Origin: JBBRMQ01 sp038230775
Lineage (GTDB): Bacteria > Acidobacteriota > Thermoanaerobaculia > Gp7-AA8
DNA length: 49,879 bases
Direction: 5' to 3'
Assembly (NCBI GenBank): GCA_038230775.1
Contig: JBBRMQ010000001.1
Span: 1-49,879 of the forward strand
Shown one piece after another: positions 7,767 through 15,823 of this stretch. Every line of letters begins with the position of its first letter. Within the stretch, counting starts at the first letter, position 1. The translations under genes were made by a program, and so were the position numbers. The notes under the pieces were generated by a model. It did no database searches, was not told where the DNA came from, and saw nothing but the letters and a program-made list of their open reading frames with translations.

Positions 7767-9374
7767 ATGAAACGTTTCGTGCCTGCTCTCGCGTTCGTCG
7801 CGGGTCTGGTCCTCATTTACCTGCTGCTTCCGCAGTTCAACGCGGCGCAGCCGACGGGCATCCGTCTCACGCGCGGCGATGCCGCGCCGCATGCCGACGC
7901 CGCCGCGAAGCAGATCGGAATTCCCGTCGATCGATCGTGGACGTCGTTGACGTGGGTCGAGTCGCCGCTGCTCGACAAGGAGTTCGAGGGGCGACCCGAC
8001 CTCCGGCGTGCCGCGTCGACCGACCCCGTCCTCGGCCCGCGGCTCGGCGCGTATCGACGCGTTTACTACCGCAAGGACCTCGAGAAGTTTCCGCCGTACG
8101 GAACGGTCATCATCGATCGAAGGACCGGAGAAGTGCTTGGCGCGCGGCTTCAGCTGCGCAACGAGGAAGCCGGCGCGCAGCCGACCGAGGCGCAGTTGCG
8201 GGCGCGGGCCGATGAATTCGTGCAGTCGCGCACGTTCGGTGGCGCGCCGTCGTTCAAGTTTGAATCGGCGCGTCCCTTTGCTCTGCGCCTGCGGACCGAC
8301 CACACATTTCGCTACCGGGTCCATTCGAATTTTCCATCAGGCAACGTCGTGCCCTACCTCTATGTGTACTTCGCCGGAAACCGGTTCGCTGGCTGGCAAC
8401 TGGCGGAGGAGTACGCGGACGGCAGCGCCTATCGCGGCGAGACGGGGATCGGCACCATCATCGCGCGCTACGCCACATTTTTCGCGCTGCTGGTCGTGCT
8501 GCTGATCATCTTTCTCAAAAAATATCACGCGGGAGAAGTCGGGATCGGCACCGGATCGATGCTCTTCACCTGCATCGTTCTTCTCGCGATTGGCATCAAC
8601 GTGGCCATCGGATCCTCTGCCGCGGAGGGCAGCCAGACCGGCGGGCTCGACGCACAACAGACCTCGCTCCTCTACCTCGTTTTCAAGTTCATGTTGTACG
8701 ACCTCGTCATCGCGGTGCTGGTGTTTTTCGCCTGGGCCGTCGGCGAGAGCTACGCGCGCGAACGATGGGGCGATCGTCTCGCCTCGTTCGATTCGTTCCT
8801 GCGCCGCGATCCGTTGAATGCCACTGCAGGCCGCTCGGTGCTCAACGGCGTTCTGTTCGCTCCGGCTGTCGCGGCGGCGGCGTTCGTCGTCGGATTCATT
8901 CCGCTCGCGTTGAAGCTCGCGCATCTCACAACGGGAATCGGCGCGGACACCGAGCTCTATCTCGGCGGCCCGGCGTTGCTTCTGCTTTTCTCGGCGTTCG
9001 ACGCGGTCATCTATCCGATTCTCATGCTTTTCCTGCTGGCGGCAACGCATCGGCGGCGGGTGCTCTGGGCGGGCGGGCGTGCTGGCGATCGGGCTGGTCG
9101 GCATGATCGGATCGGTTTGCGATGTCCCGACCGATCCGTTCTCCATGCGCCTGCTCTTCGACTTCGGAGGGATGGCCACCGTCGTCGCCATCTTCCTCGG
9201 CTTCGATCTTCTGACGTCGGCAGTGGCGCTCTTCGGCGGCTCCCTGATCTCGCTGGCCGCGCCGCTGTTGTCCGTGGCGCAAGGGCACGAGCGTACCCAA
9301 CTGATCGTCGTTACGGTCGTCCCGCTGGCACTGGCAACCGCGTTCGCCATCGCCGCGCTCCTCACACGCCGTGA
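7767..9374 (+). CDS. Membrane-anchored PP2C phosphatase, N-terminal part before frameshift
   Basis: Residues 1 to about 435 look native: a signal-anchor helix (FVPALAFVAGLVLIYLLLP), a periplasmic or loop domain of about 200 residues, then at least six membrane helices. After about base 9070 the frame becomes an arginine-rich, low-quality sequence (AGGRAGDRAGRHDRIG), while membrane-protein sequence continues one frame over in the next gene. The junction lies in a slippage-prone run, GGGCGGGCGGGCG. Removing one G would restore W-A-G-G-V-L-A-I-G-L-V-G and join the two parts into a single protein of about 815 residues ending in a SpoIIE-type phosphatase domain. The final 300 bases of this entry are therefore probably not translated in life. 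This may be a pseudogene or an assembly error. Confidence 0.7.
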   Translation: MKRFVPALAFVAGLVLIYLLLPQFNAAQPTGIRLTRGDAAPHADAAAKQIGIPVDRSWTSLTWVESPLLDKEFEGRPDLRRAASTDPVLGPRLGAYRRVYYRKDLEKFPPYGTVIIDRRTGEVLGARLQLRNEEAGAQPTEAQLRARADEFVQSRTFGGAPSFKFESARPFALRLRTDHTFRYRVHSNFPSGNVVPYLYVYFAGNRFAGWQLAEEYADGSAYRGETGIGTIIARYATFFALLVVLLIIFLKKYHAGEVGIGTGSMLFTCIVLLAIGINVAIGSSAAEGSQTGGLDAQQTSLLYLVFKFMLYDLVIAVLVFFAWAVGESYARERWGDRLASFDSFLRRDPLNATAGRSVLNGVLFAPAVAAAAFVVGFIPLALKLAHLTTGIGADTELYLGGPALLLLFSAFDAVIYPILMLFLLAATHRRRVLWAGGRAGDRAGRHDRIGLRCPDRSVLHAPALRLRRDGHRRRHLPRLRSSDVGSGALRRLPDLAGRAAVVRGARARAYPTDRRYGRPAGTGNRVRHRRAPHTP

Positions 9375-10212
9375 AGTCGTGTACAGGTACGAAGATCTTG
9401 CGCCGCACGTGAAGCGCATCGTGGAGCGCGAGCGCGTGAAGGCGGAGATCGATGCCGCAAATCGGATTCAGGCCGCTCTGCTTCCCCTTCAGGCGCCGAA
9501 CCTCTCCGGTGCGTCGGTCGCATCGTCCTATCGCGCGGCGACCGAAATCGGCGGCGACTATTTCGACTTCCTTCCGTTAGGCCAGGGCGATGTAGGCATC
9601 GCGTTCGGCGACGTCGCCGGCCACGGTCTGACGAGCGGCATCGTGATGGCCATGGCGAAGGCGGCGCTGCTGGTGCAGGTGCGTCACGACGCATCGCCGC
9701 GCGCGGTCATGAACGCCCTCAACGACATCGTGATCCAGACCGCTCCGAAGCGGATGATGATGACGTTCTTCTTTGGCCTGCTGGATCCCTCGTCGCAACG
9801 GCTGCGCTTCTCGTCCGCGGGCCATCTCGATCCCTACGTTTTCCGCGCGCGCGATCGCCGTCTCGAGCCGCTCTCGTCCTGGGGATTCCCACTCGGCGTC
9901 CGTCGCCGGGATCCGTTCCGCGAGCACGACGTCGACTTCCTCCCCGGCGATCGCCTCATTCTCTATAGCGATGGGCTGATCGAGGCCATCGACGACGACG
10001 GCGAGCCCTTCGGCTTCGATCGTTTCGAGCGCACGCTGCTCGACTGCGGCCACCAATCCGCCGAAGAGATGAAGAAGAGCCTCCTCGGCTCGATCCGCAA
10101 GTTCACCAGGAACAGGCCGCCCGAGGATGATCAGACTCTAGTGATCGTCTCGTTCGAGGGCGTCGCGTCGAACGTTGCACCTGTTGGCGCCGCACTCGCA
10201 GCTGCGAACTAG
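9079..10212 (+). CDS. SpoIIE/RsbU-type PP2C serine phosphatase, C-terminal part
   Basis: This piece begins with the last membrane helices of the protein above and continues into a PP2C/SpoIIE phosphatase domain. That domain starts with a helical linker (KRIVERERVKAEIDAANRIQ, typical of RsbU-like enzymes) and has the metal-binding signatures EIGGDYFD near 155, FGDVAGHG near 174, and GDRLILYSDGLIEA near the end. Such enzymes dephosphorylate anti-anti-sigma factors or related regulators, usually in response to a sensor domain on the same chain. Here the sensor would be the membrane and extracytoplasmic region encoded from 7767. The ATG at 9079 may only be an internal methionine: the true gene probably starts at 7767 and the frameshift near 9070 separates the two. 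No partner anti-sigma or STAS gene is nearby. Confidence 0.8.
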   Translation: MLAIGLVGMIGSVCDVPTDPFSMRLLFDFGGMATVVAIFLGFDLLTSAVALFGGSLISLAAPLLSVAQGHERTQLIVVTVVPLALATAFAIAALLTRREVVYRYEDLAPHVKRIVERERVKAEIDAANRIQAALLPLQAPNLSGASVASSYRAATEIGGDYFDFLPLGQGDVGIAFGDVAGHGLTSGIVMAMAKAALLVQVRHDASPRAVMNALNDIVIQTAPKRMMMTFFFGLLDPSSQRLRFSSAGHLDPYVFRARDRRLEPLSSWGFPLGVRRRDPFREHDVDFLPGDRLILYSDGLIEAIDDDGEPFGFDRFERTLLDCGHQSAEEMKKSLLGSIRKFTRNRPPEDDQTLVIVSFEGVASNVAPVGAALAAAN

Positions 10213-10217
10213 GGAGA

Positions 10218-10316
10218 ACGAGGAATGTTTAATGTTGAATGTTTAATGTTGAATGTTTAATGTTGAATGTAAAGGTCTGCATTTAACATTCAACATTCAA
10301 CATTCAACATTCCTCG
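10218..10316. repeat. Heptamer-repeat hairpin C (AATGTTK units)
   Basis: The left arm is a run of 7-mers alternating AATGTTT and AATGTTG, about six and a half units, starting after ACGAGG. The right arm is the inverted run (AACATTC units) and ends in CCTCGT, so even the flanking hexamer is mirrored. The arms span roughly 10218-10269 and 10280-10316. The element is strikingly AT-rich in a GC-rich chromosome. It fills the gap between the phosphatase gene and ettA, five bases after the stop codon. Confidence 0.85.
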
Positions 10317-10335
10317 TCTACCCTCCTCCCACCTC

Positions 10336-12012
10336 ATGGCCACCGCCGAACCCAACAAGATCATCTACTCGATGATCGGAGTCTCGAAGTTTCACGCGAA
10401 GAAGCAGGTCCTCAAAGACATCTATCTCTCGTATTTCTACGGCGCGAAGATCGGCGTCCTCGGTCTGAATGGATCGGGCAAGAGCTCGCTGCTCCGCATC
10501 CTTGCCGGCACCGACAAAGACTTCCTCGGCGAGACCGTTCTGTCGCCCGGGCACACCGTCGGATTCCTCGAACAGGAGCCGCAGCTCGATCCGACAAAGA
10601 CCGTCCTCGAGATCGTGCAGCAGGGCGTGCAGCCCGTCATCGACCTGCTCAAGGAGTTCGACGAGATCAACAACGCGTTCGGTGATGCCGACGCCGACAT
10701 GGACAAGCTGATGGACCGTCAGGCGAAGGTCCAGGACAAGCTCGACGCGGCCGGCGCGTGGGACCTCGACTCGAAGCTCGAGATGGCCATGGATGCGCTG
10801 CGCTGCCCGGCGGGCGACACTCTCGTCGGGACGTTATCGGGCGGTGAGAAGCGCCGCGTCGCGCTGTGCCGCCTCTTGTTGCAGCAACCCGGCATCCTGC
10901 TGCTCGACGAGCCGACGAATCACCTCGATGCCGAGTCGGTGGAGTGGCTCGAGAAGCATCTGCAGCAGTATCCCGGCACCGTCATCGCGGTCACCCACGA
11001 TCGCTATTTTCTCGATCACGTCGCGGGCTGGATCCTGGAGCTCGATCGCGGAGCCGGCATTCCGTTCAAAGGAAACTACACCTCGTGGTTGGAGCAGAAG
11101 AAGGGCCGCCTGCAACAGGAAGAGAAAGTGGAGTCGCAGCGACAGAAGACGCTCGAGCGCGAGCTGGAGTGGATTCAGATGTCGCCGAAGGGCCGCCATG
11201 CGAAGGGCAAGGCGCGCATCACCGCGTATGAAGATCTTCTGAGTCAGGAAACGCAGCAGAAGATTCAGGATCTCGAGATTTACATTCCGTCCGGACCGCG
11301 GCTCGGCAATGTGGTGGTCGAGGCCGACGACGTCACGAAGGCGTACGGCGAGAAGCTGCTGATTGATGACATGACGTTCGCGCTGCCGCCGGGCGGCATC
11401 GTCGGCGTGATCGGACCGAATGGTGCGGGCAAGACGACGCTCTTCCGCATGATCGTCGGAGAGGAGAAAGCCGACGAGGGAAAGATCCGGATCGGCGAGA
11501 CGGTCAAGATCGCGTACGTCGATCAGAACCGCCCGCTGGACGGCGACAAGTCGATCTTCGAGGAGATCTCGGGCGGCCTGGACATCGTGCAACTCGGCAC
11601 GCGCGAGATGCCGTCGCGCGCGTACGTGGCGCGCTTCAATTTCTCCGGTCAGGATCAGCAGAAGAAAGTCGGAACGCTGTCGGGCGGTGAGCGCAACCGC
11701 GTGCATCTCGCGAAGGTGCTCAAGGAAGGCGCGAACGTCCTTCTGCTCGACGAGCCGACGAACGACCTCGACGTGAACACGATGCGCGCGCTGGAAGAAG
11801 CGCTCGAGAATTTCGCTGGATGCGCGATCGTGATCTCGCACGATCGCTGGTTCCTCGATCGAGTGGCGACGCACATCCTGGCCTTCGAGGGCGACAGTCG
11901 CGTGTACTGGTTCGACGGCAACTACAGCGAGTACGAAGAAGACAAGCGAAAGCGGCTGGGTGTCGAGGCCGCGGAACCCCATCGCATTCGTTATCGCCAG
12001 ATGACGAGGTAG
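10336..12012 (+). CDS. ettA: Energy-dependent translational throttle protein EttA (ABC-F)
   Basis: The 558-residue protein carries two ABC nucleotide-binding domains and no membrane segment, the ABC-F plan; E. coli EttA has 555 residues. Walker A motifs are GLNGSGKSS near 42 and GPNGAGKTT near 364, the signature motifs are TLSGGEKRR and TLSGGERNR, and the Walker B segments are LLLDEPTNHLD and LLLDEPTNDLD. The arm and linker between domains (LEQKKGRLQQEE through ELEWIQMSPKGRHAKGKARI) matches EttA rather than Uup or antibiotic-resistance ABC-F proteins. EttA binds the ribosomal E site and couples translation initiation to the ATP/ADP ratio. It stands alone here. The heptamer hairpin C lies just upstream and may overlap its promoter or leader. 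Confidence 0.93.
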   Translation: MATAEPNKIIYSMIGVSKFHAKKQVLKDIYLSYFYGAKIGVLGLNGSGKSSLLRILAGTDKDFLGETVLSPGHTVGFLEQEPQLDPTKTVLEIVQQGVQPVIDLLKEFDEINNAFGDADADMDKLMDRQAKVQDKLDAAGAWDLDSKLEMAMDALRCPAGDTLVGTLSGGEKRRVALCRLLLQQPGILLLDEPTNHLDAESVEWLEKHLQQYPGTVIAVTHDRYFLDHVAGWILELDRGAGIPFKGNYTSWLEQKKGRLQQEEKVESQRQKTLERELEWIQMSPKGRHAKGKARITAYEDLLSQETQQKIQDLEIYIPSGPRLGNVVVEADDVTKAYGEKLLIDDMTFALPPGGIVGVIGPNGAGKTTLFRMIVGEEKADEGKIRIGETVKIAYVDQNRPLDGDKSIFEEISGGLDIVQLGTREMPSRAYVARFNFSGQDQQKKVGTLSGGERNRVHLAKVLKEGANVLLLDEPTNDLDVNTMRALEEALENFAGCAIVISHDRWFLDRVATHILAFEGDSRVYWFDGNYSEYEEDKRKRLGVEAAEPHRIRYRQMTR

Positions 12013-12240
12013 CGGCCCCCCTGTAGTTTCACCATCGAAACGGCTCCGTAACATCGGCCCATAAATCCGATTCAAAGAAGCGATAGCGGCTCTCCGCAAT
12101 TTTGAATTTGCAAGAGGTCGCCGTTTTGTAAGCAGAACGTTCACAACGACTTGTCGGATCGGCATGTCGGCTCTCCGCGTGCAGTGGTCGCGATCAGTTC
12201 CAAACCATCGACACAACCGCAACATAGGAGAATTTGAGAG

Positions 12241-15200
12241 ATGAGGACAGTTAAACGTCTTGCTCCGTTGTTCGCGGCTCTTCTTCTGATCGCCGTGCCG
12301 CTCGTCGCCCAGACGACCGCGGATCTCACGGGCCAGGTTACAACGGAAGGAAAGCCGCTCCCCGGCGTCACGGTGACGATTTCGTCGGCGACACTCCAGG
12401 GTGTTCGCACCACAATCACCGGCGAGAACGGGGGCTATCAGATTTCCGGCCTGCCGCCGGGCGACTACACCGTGAAGTTCGAGCTGTCGGGCCTGCAGCC
12501 GGTGACGAAGCATGTGCCGATGCAGCTCTCGCAGACGGCACGCGCCGACGCCGATCTCAAGGTCAGCGCGGTGACCGAGGCCATCACGGTCACGGCGAGC
12601 ACACCGTCGGTGCTCGAGACGCCGCAGGTCGCCGCGACCTTCACCTCAAAGCAGATGGAATCGCTGCCGGTTGCGCGTACCCCGATCGCCGCCGCGCTTC
12701 TCGCGCCCGGCGTCAACAACAACACGCTCTCCGCCAACCAGTTCTCCATCTCGGGGAGCCCGGGATACGACAACCTCGTCATGGTCAACGGCGTTGTCGT
12801 CACGGAGAACGTTCGCAGCCAGGTCCAGAACCTCTACATTGAAGATGCGGTGCAGGAGACCACCGTTCTCAGCGGAGCGATCTCCGCGGAGTACGGCCGC
12901 TTCACCGGCGGCGTGGTCAACTCCATTACGAAGTCGGGCGGCAACAACTTCAGCGGGTCGTTCCGGGACAGCTTGAGCAACCCGTCGTGGACCGGGCTGA
13001 CGCCGTACGTCGGCCAGGCCAAGCCCGTCGACCACCTCGACAAAGTGTTCGAGGAAACCCTCGGCGGCTACATGCTGAAGGACCGGCTGTGGTTCTTCGG
13101 CGCCGGTCGTCAGGCCAAGACGGGTGTGCAGCGCTCGACGACCGCGGTCACGTCGACGACGAACCCGTTCCGCAACCTTGCGGCGCTCAACTACACGAAC
13201 ACCACCGATCAGAAGCGCCTGGAAGGAAAGACTACCGGACAGATCACGCCGAAGCACAGCCTCGTCGCTTCGTACCTCCGTATCAAAGAGAACGAAGGCA
13301 ACAACGCATTCACGCCGATCTACGACGCGGCCAGCCTCGTGCAGCGCTCGCTGCCGAACGCTCTCTACTCGTACCATTACAACGGCGTGATCAACTCGAA
13401 CACGCTCCTCGAAGCGCAGTACTCCCGCCGCACGTTCGCGTTCGTCAATAGCGGCTCGACTTTCACGGATCTCGTGAAGGGAACGCTCCTTCTCGATCGC
13501 AGCACCAGCCCTAACACCCGATTCAACTCCCCGACGTTCTGCGGGGTGTGCGCGACGGAGACCCGCGACAACGGCGAATACGTGGTCAAGGGCAACTACT
13601 ACCTGAACACCAAGGCCGTCGGCAACCACAACTTCGTCGGCGGTCTCGACAACTTCAAAGAGAAGCGCTTCGCCGAGAATCACCAGTCGGGAAGCGACTA
13701 TCGCATGTTCGTCACGACCGCGTTCTTCGACACCGCGGGCAAGATCTATCCGCAGTTCAACCCGTCGAACACCTTCATCCGCTGGACGCCGATCTTTCGC
13801 AAGGGATCGAACGACAAGATCACAACGCAGTCCGCATTCCTGAATGACAAGATCGACTTCAACCAGCACTGGAGCTTCAACCTCGGCGTTCGTTACGACA
13901 AGAACGACGCGCTCGACGCTGACGGAACGGTCGCCTCGAAGGACTCGGCGATCAGCCCGCGCCTGACAGCCATCTTCGATCCGTTCGCCAACGGACGTCA
14001 TCGCTTCACGGCTTCGTACAACCAGTACGCGTCGCGCATCGTCGAGGGCATCGCCACGTCGAATCAGAACGCCGGCAACCCCGGTGCGATCGACTACGCC
14101 TACAAAGGCGACATCATCAATCCGACCTCCAATCCGACCCAGACCCCGCTGGATCAGGCCATCACGCAGGCGTTCGCATGGTTCGCCAGCCAGTGTGGCG
14201 GCATCGTCAACGGCACGATCGACGCGAGCAAGTGCCCGTCGTCGCTGCTCCGTCCGGGCGGAGCGCGCAACATTCCGGGATACAACGCGGTGTTCGAGAA
14301 TCGTCTGAAGTCGCCGTCGGTCGGCGAGATTGCCCTCGGTTACGGCGCGCAGCTCGGCAACTCCGGATTTGCCAAGATCGATCTCATCAGCCGCAAGTGG
14401 AAGGACTTCTACGGCTCGCAGGTCCTGCAGTCGAATCCGAAGGCCAACACTCCTCTGGGCATCCCCGTCGACCTGCAGCGCATCATCAATACGAGCGACA
14501 TCAAGCGCTCCTACAAAGCCGTTCAGCTGCAGGGGCAGTGGAATCCGCACCGCTCACAGATCGGCCTCAATTACACGTGGTCGAAGCTGCGCGGCAATGA
14601 CGAAGGTGAGAACGCGGGCAGCGGCCCGATCGCGAACCTTCCCCTCGCGCAGTACTACCCCGAGTACGCCGGCTATTCGCAGCGCCTGCCGGAGGGTTAC
14701 CTGACGGCCGACCAGCGCCATCGTCTCCGCACCTGGTTCGCGTATGACGTGCTCGCGAGCCGTTACGGAAACCTCAATGCGTCGGTGCTCCAGTCGTATG
14801 ACTCCGGCCGTCCGTACGCCACCGTGTTCTCAGCCGACCTGCTCAATTACACGGGCGCACCGAAGCTGGCGGGATATGTTGGCGGCGGTCCGTCGACCGG
14901 CAACTACTACCTCTGCCGCGACTGCAATCGCACCGCTGGATCGACGCACACCGACGTGGCCCTCAATTACGCGCTGCCGATCTCGCGCGCGCAGCTCTTC
15001 ATTCGCGCGACGGTCACGAACCTCTTCGACGAGCACGCGCTCGTCGGCTACGACACCGGCCGCGCCGCGGCGACGGGCATTCTCTCGCTGGGTACGCAGG
15101 TGCAAGCGGCTGGCAACGCCGCCGGATTCACAGCGTTCAACCCGTTCACGACCACTCCGGTCGCGGGGACGAACTACGCGAAGGCCTCGAACTTCGGTCA

Positions 15201-15267
15201 GGCCACCGCCTTCACGGCCTTCCAGGTCGCCCGCACGTACGGCGGTTCGGTGGGCATCCGCTTCTAG
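12241..15267 (+). CDS. Oar-like TonB-dependent receptor with carboxypeptidase-regulatory-like domain
   Basis: The 1008-residue protein starts with a signal peptide ending in VPLVAQ. Residues of about 25-105 form a carboxypeptidase-regulatory-like beta-sandwich (GKPLPGVTVTISS, GYQISGLPPGDYTVKFEL). A plug domain follows (PVARTPIAAALLAPGVNN, MVNGVVVTENVR, EYGRFTGGVVNSITKSGG), then a long outer-membrane beta-barrel. Oar-like receptors of this type are abundant in Acidobacteriota and import large or polymeric substrates, or act in surface adhesion, using TonB energy. An AGGAG Shine-Dalgarno sequence lies about eleven bases before the ATG, and a strong intrinsic terminator follows the gene at 15290. 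The next gene is a paralogue. No TonB/ExbBD genes are in the window, and the substrate is unknown. Confidence 0.9.
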   Translation: MRTVKRLAPLFAALLLIAVPLVAQTTADLTGQVTTEGKPLPGVTVTISSATLQGVRTTITGENGGYQISGLPPGDYTVKFELSGLQPVTKHVPMQLSQTARADADLKVSAVTEAITVTASTPSVLETPQVAATFTSKQMESLPVARTPIAAALLAPGVNNNTLSANQFSISGSPGYDNLVMVNGVVVTENVRSQVQNLYIEDAVQETTVLSGAISAEYGRFTGGVVNSITKSGGNNFSGSFRDSLSNPSWTGLTPYVGQAKPVDHLDKVFEETLGGYMLKDRLWFFGAGRQAKTGVQRSTTAVTSTTNPFRNLAALNYTNTTDQKRLEGKTTGQITPKHSLVASYLRIKENEGNNAFTPIYDAASLVQRSLPNALYSYHYNGVINSNTLLEAQYSRRTFAFVNSGSTFTDLVKGTLLLDRSTSPNTRFNSPTFCGVCATETRDNGEYVVKGNYYLNTKAVGNHNFVGGLDNFKEKRFAENHQSGSDYRMFVTTAFFDTAGKIYPQFNPSNTFIRWTPIFRKGSNDKITTQSAFLNDKIDFNQHWSFNLGVRYDKNDALDADGTVASKDSAISPRLTAIFDPFANGRHRFTASYNQYASRIVEGIATSNQNAGNPGAIDYAYKGDIINPTSNPTQTPLDQAITQAFAWFASQCGGIVNGTIDASKCPSSLLRPGGARNIPGYNAVFENRLKSPSVGEIALGYGAQLGNSGFAKIDLISRKWKDFYGSQVLQSNPKANTPLGIPVDLQRIINTSDIKRSYKAVQLQGQWNPHRSQIGLNYTWSKLRGNDEGENAGSGPIANLPLAQYYPEYAGYSQRLPEGYLTADQRHRLRTWFAYDVLASRYGNLNASVLQSYDSGRPYATVFSADLLNYTGAPKLAGYVGGGPSTGNYYLCRDCNRTAGSTHTDVALNYALPISRAQLFIRATVTNLFDEHALVGYDTGRAAATGILSLGTQVQAAGNAAGFTAFNPFTTTPVAGTNYAKASNFGQATAFTAFQVARTYGGSVGIRF

Positions 15268-15289
15268 TCAACTCCGCATTGGTTGTTTG

Positions 15290-15316
15290 AGCCCCGGCTT
15301 CGGCCGGGGCTTTTTT
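15290..15316 (+). terminator. Rho-independent terminator
   Basis: A perfect GC-rich stem, AGCCCCGGC and GCCGGGGCT, with a short TTCG loop, is followed by TTTTTT. It lies 23 bp after the stop of the first TonB-dependent receptor gene and should end that transcript. Confidence 0.9.
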
Positions 15317-15823
15317 CTACCCCGTTCGTTTCCGCGCTGGTGTTGCCCGAGCAGGATGAAATCGGGCCACTGCCGAGCGAGTGGTTTGTGCGATATCTGC
15401 GTGAACGCGGACTGGGGCGGTAGCCCCGAGTGGGGGCCAGCCCTCTGGCTGGCCGGCCAGCCGGAGGGCTGGCCCCACACCTCGGCTCCGCCGCAAATCA
15501 AAATCGGTAGGGCTTTTCTCCGCTGTTCGCGAACTCAAGTCCGACTCCCAATCGCATCCAAACCAATACCGCATGTAACCCCTGCAAATTCATCCTTCCG
15601 AACGTCTTCCACCACATTTCCGAAGCGGTTCGTCCCACACAACAGCGATTTGTCACGTAAGCGCTTGATTCCACACCGCGTGTCGAAGTGGCCCCGATGG
15701 CCAGAACAATGCTTTACCGTACAGTGACTTTTCCTACACAAACGGAAACATCAGTCCAGGAAAAGACGGCGGAAACCCCTCCGTCGCGTTCTCGCATTCA
15801 ATCGATCTAACCGAGGAGGAGAG
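15317..15823. other. 507-bp intergenic region between two receptor genes
   Basis: This gap lies between the terminator at 15290 and the second receptor gene. It contains the large palindrome at 15417-15491 and otherwise no frame that looks like a real protein. The last 200 bases are less GC-rich than the surroundings and probably hold the promoter and leader of the second receptor; a Shine-Dalgarno-like GGAGGAG sits just before its ATG. I saw no convincing -35/-10 pair or riboswitch. Confidence 0.5.
15417..15491. repeat. Intergenic palindrome, GGCTGGCCCCACAC family, copy 1
   Basis: The arms read GGCGG...GTGGGGGCCAGCC and GGCTGGCCCCACAC...CCGCC, meeting at the centre GGCTGGCC/GGCCAGCC. The core GGCTGGCCCCACAC (15467-15480) recurs exactly at 29932-29945 and 37058-37071, each time inside an intergenic inverted repeat. 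It is a REP-like family with no coding content. I see no transposase or terminal repeats to class it as a MITE. Confidence 0.75.

Noticed and set aside
8337..9419. Minus-strand open frame opposite the phosphatase
   Set aside because: Highly charged shadow composition. The plus-strand membrane and SpoIIE domains explain the region.
10218..10316. Hairpin C as an ordinary terminator or as a CRISPR-like array
   Set aside because: There is no T-run after the stem, the arms are AT-rich, and the repeats are 7 bases with no spacers, so neither description fits.
12646..14550. Minus-strand open frame of over 600 codons opposite the first receptor
   Set aside because: It is a shadow: composition is arginine- and valine-rich with no domain, while the plus-strand protein is a well-formed TonB-dependent receptor.
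15417..15491. Palindrome as an insertion-sequence or MITE end
   Set aside because: No transposase, no target-site duplication that I could define and no distinct terminal repeats. It is better described as a REP-like element.
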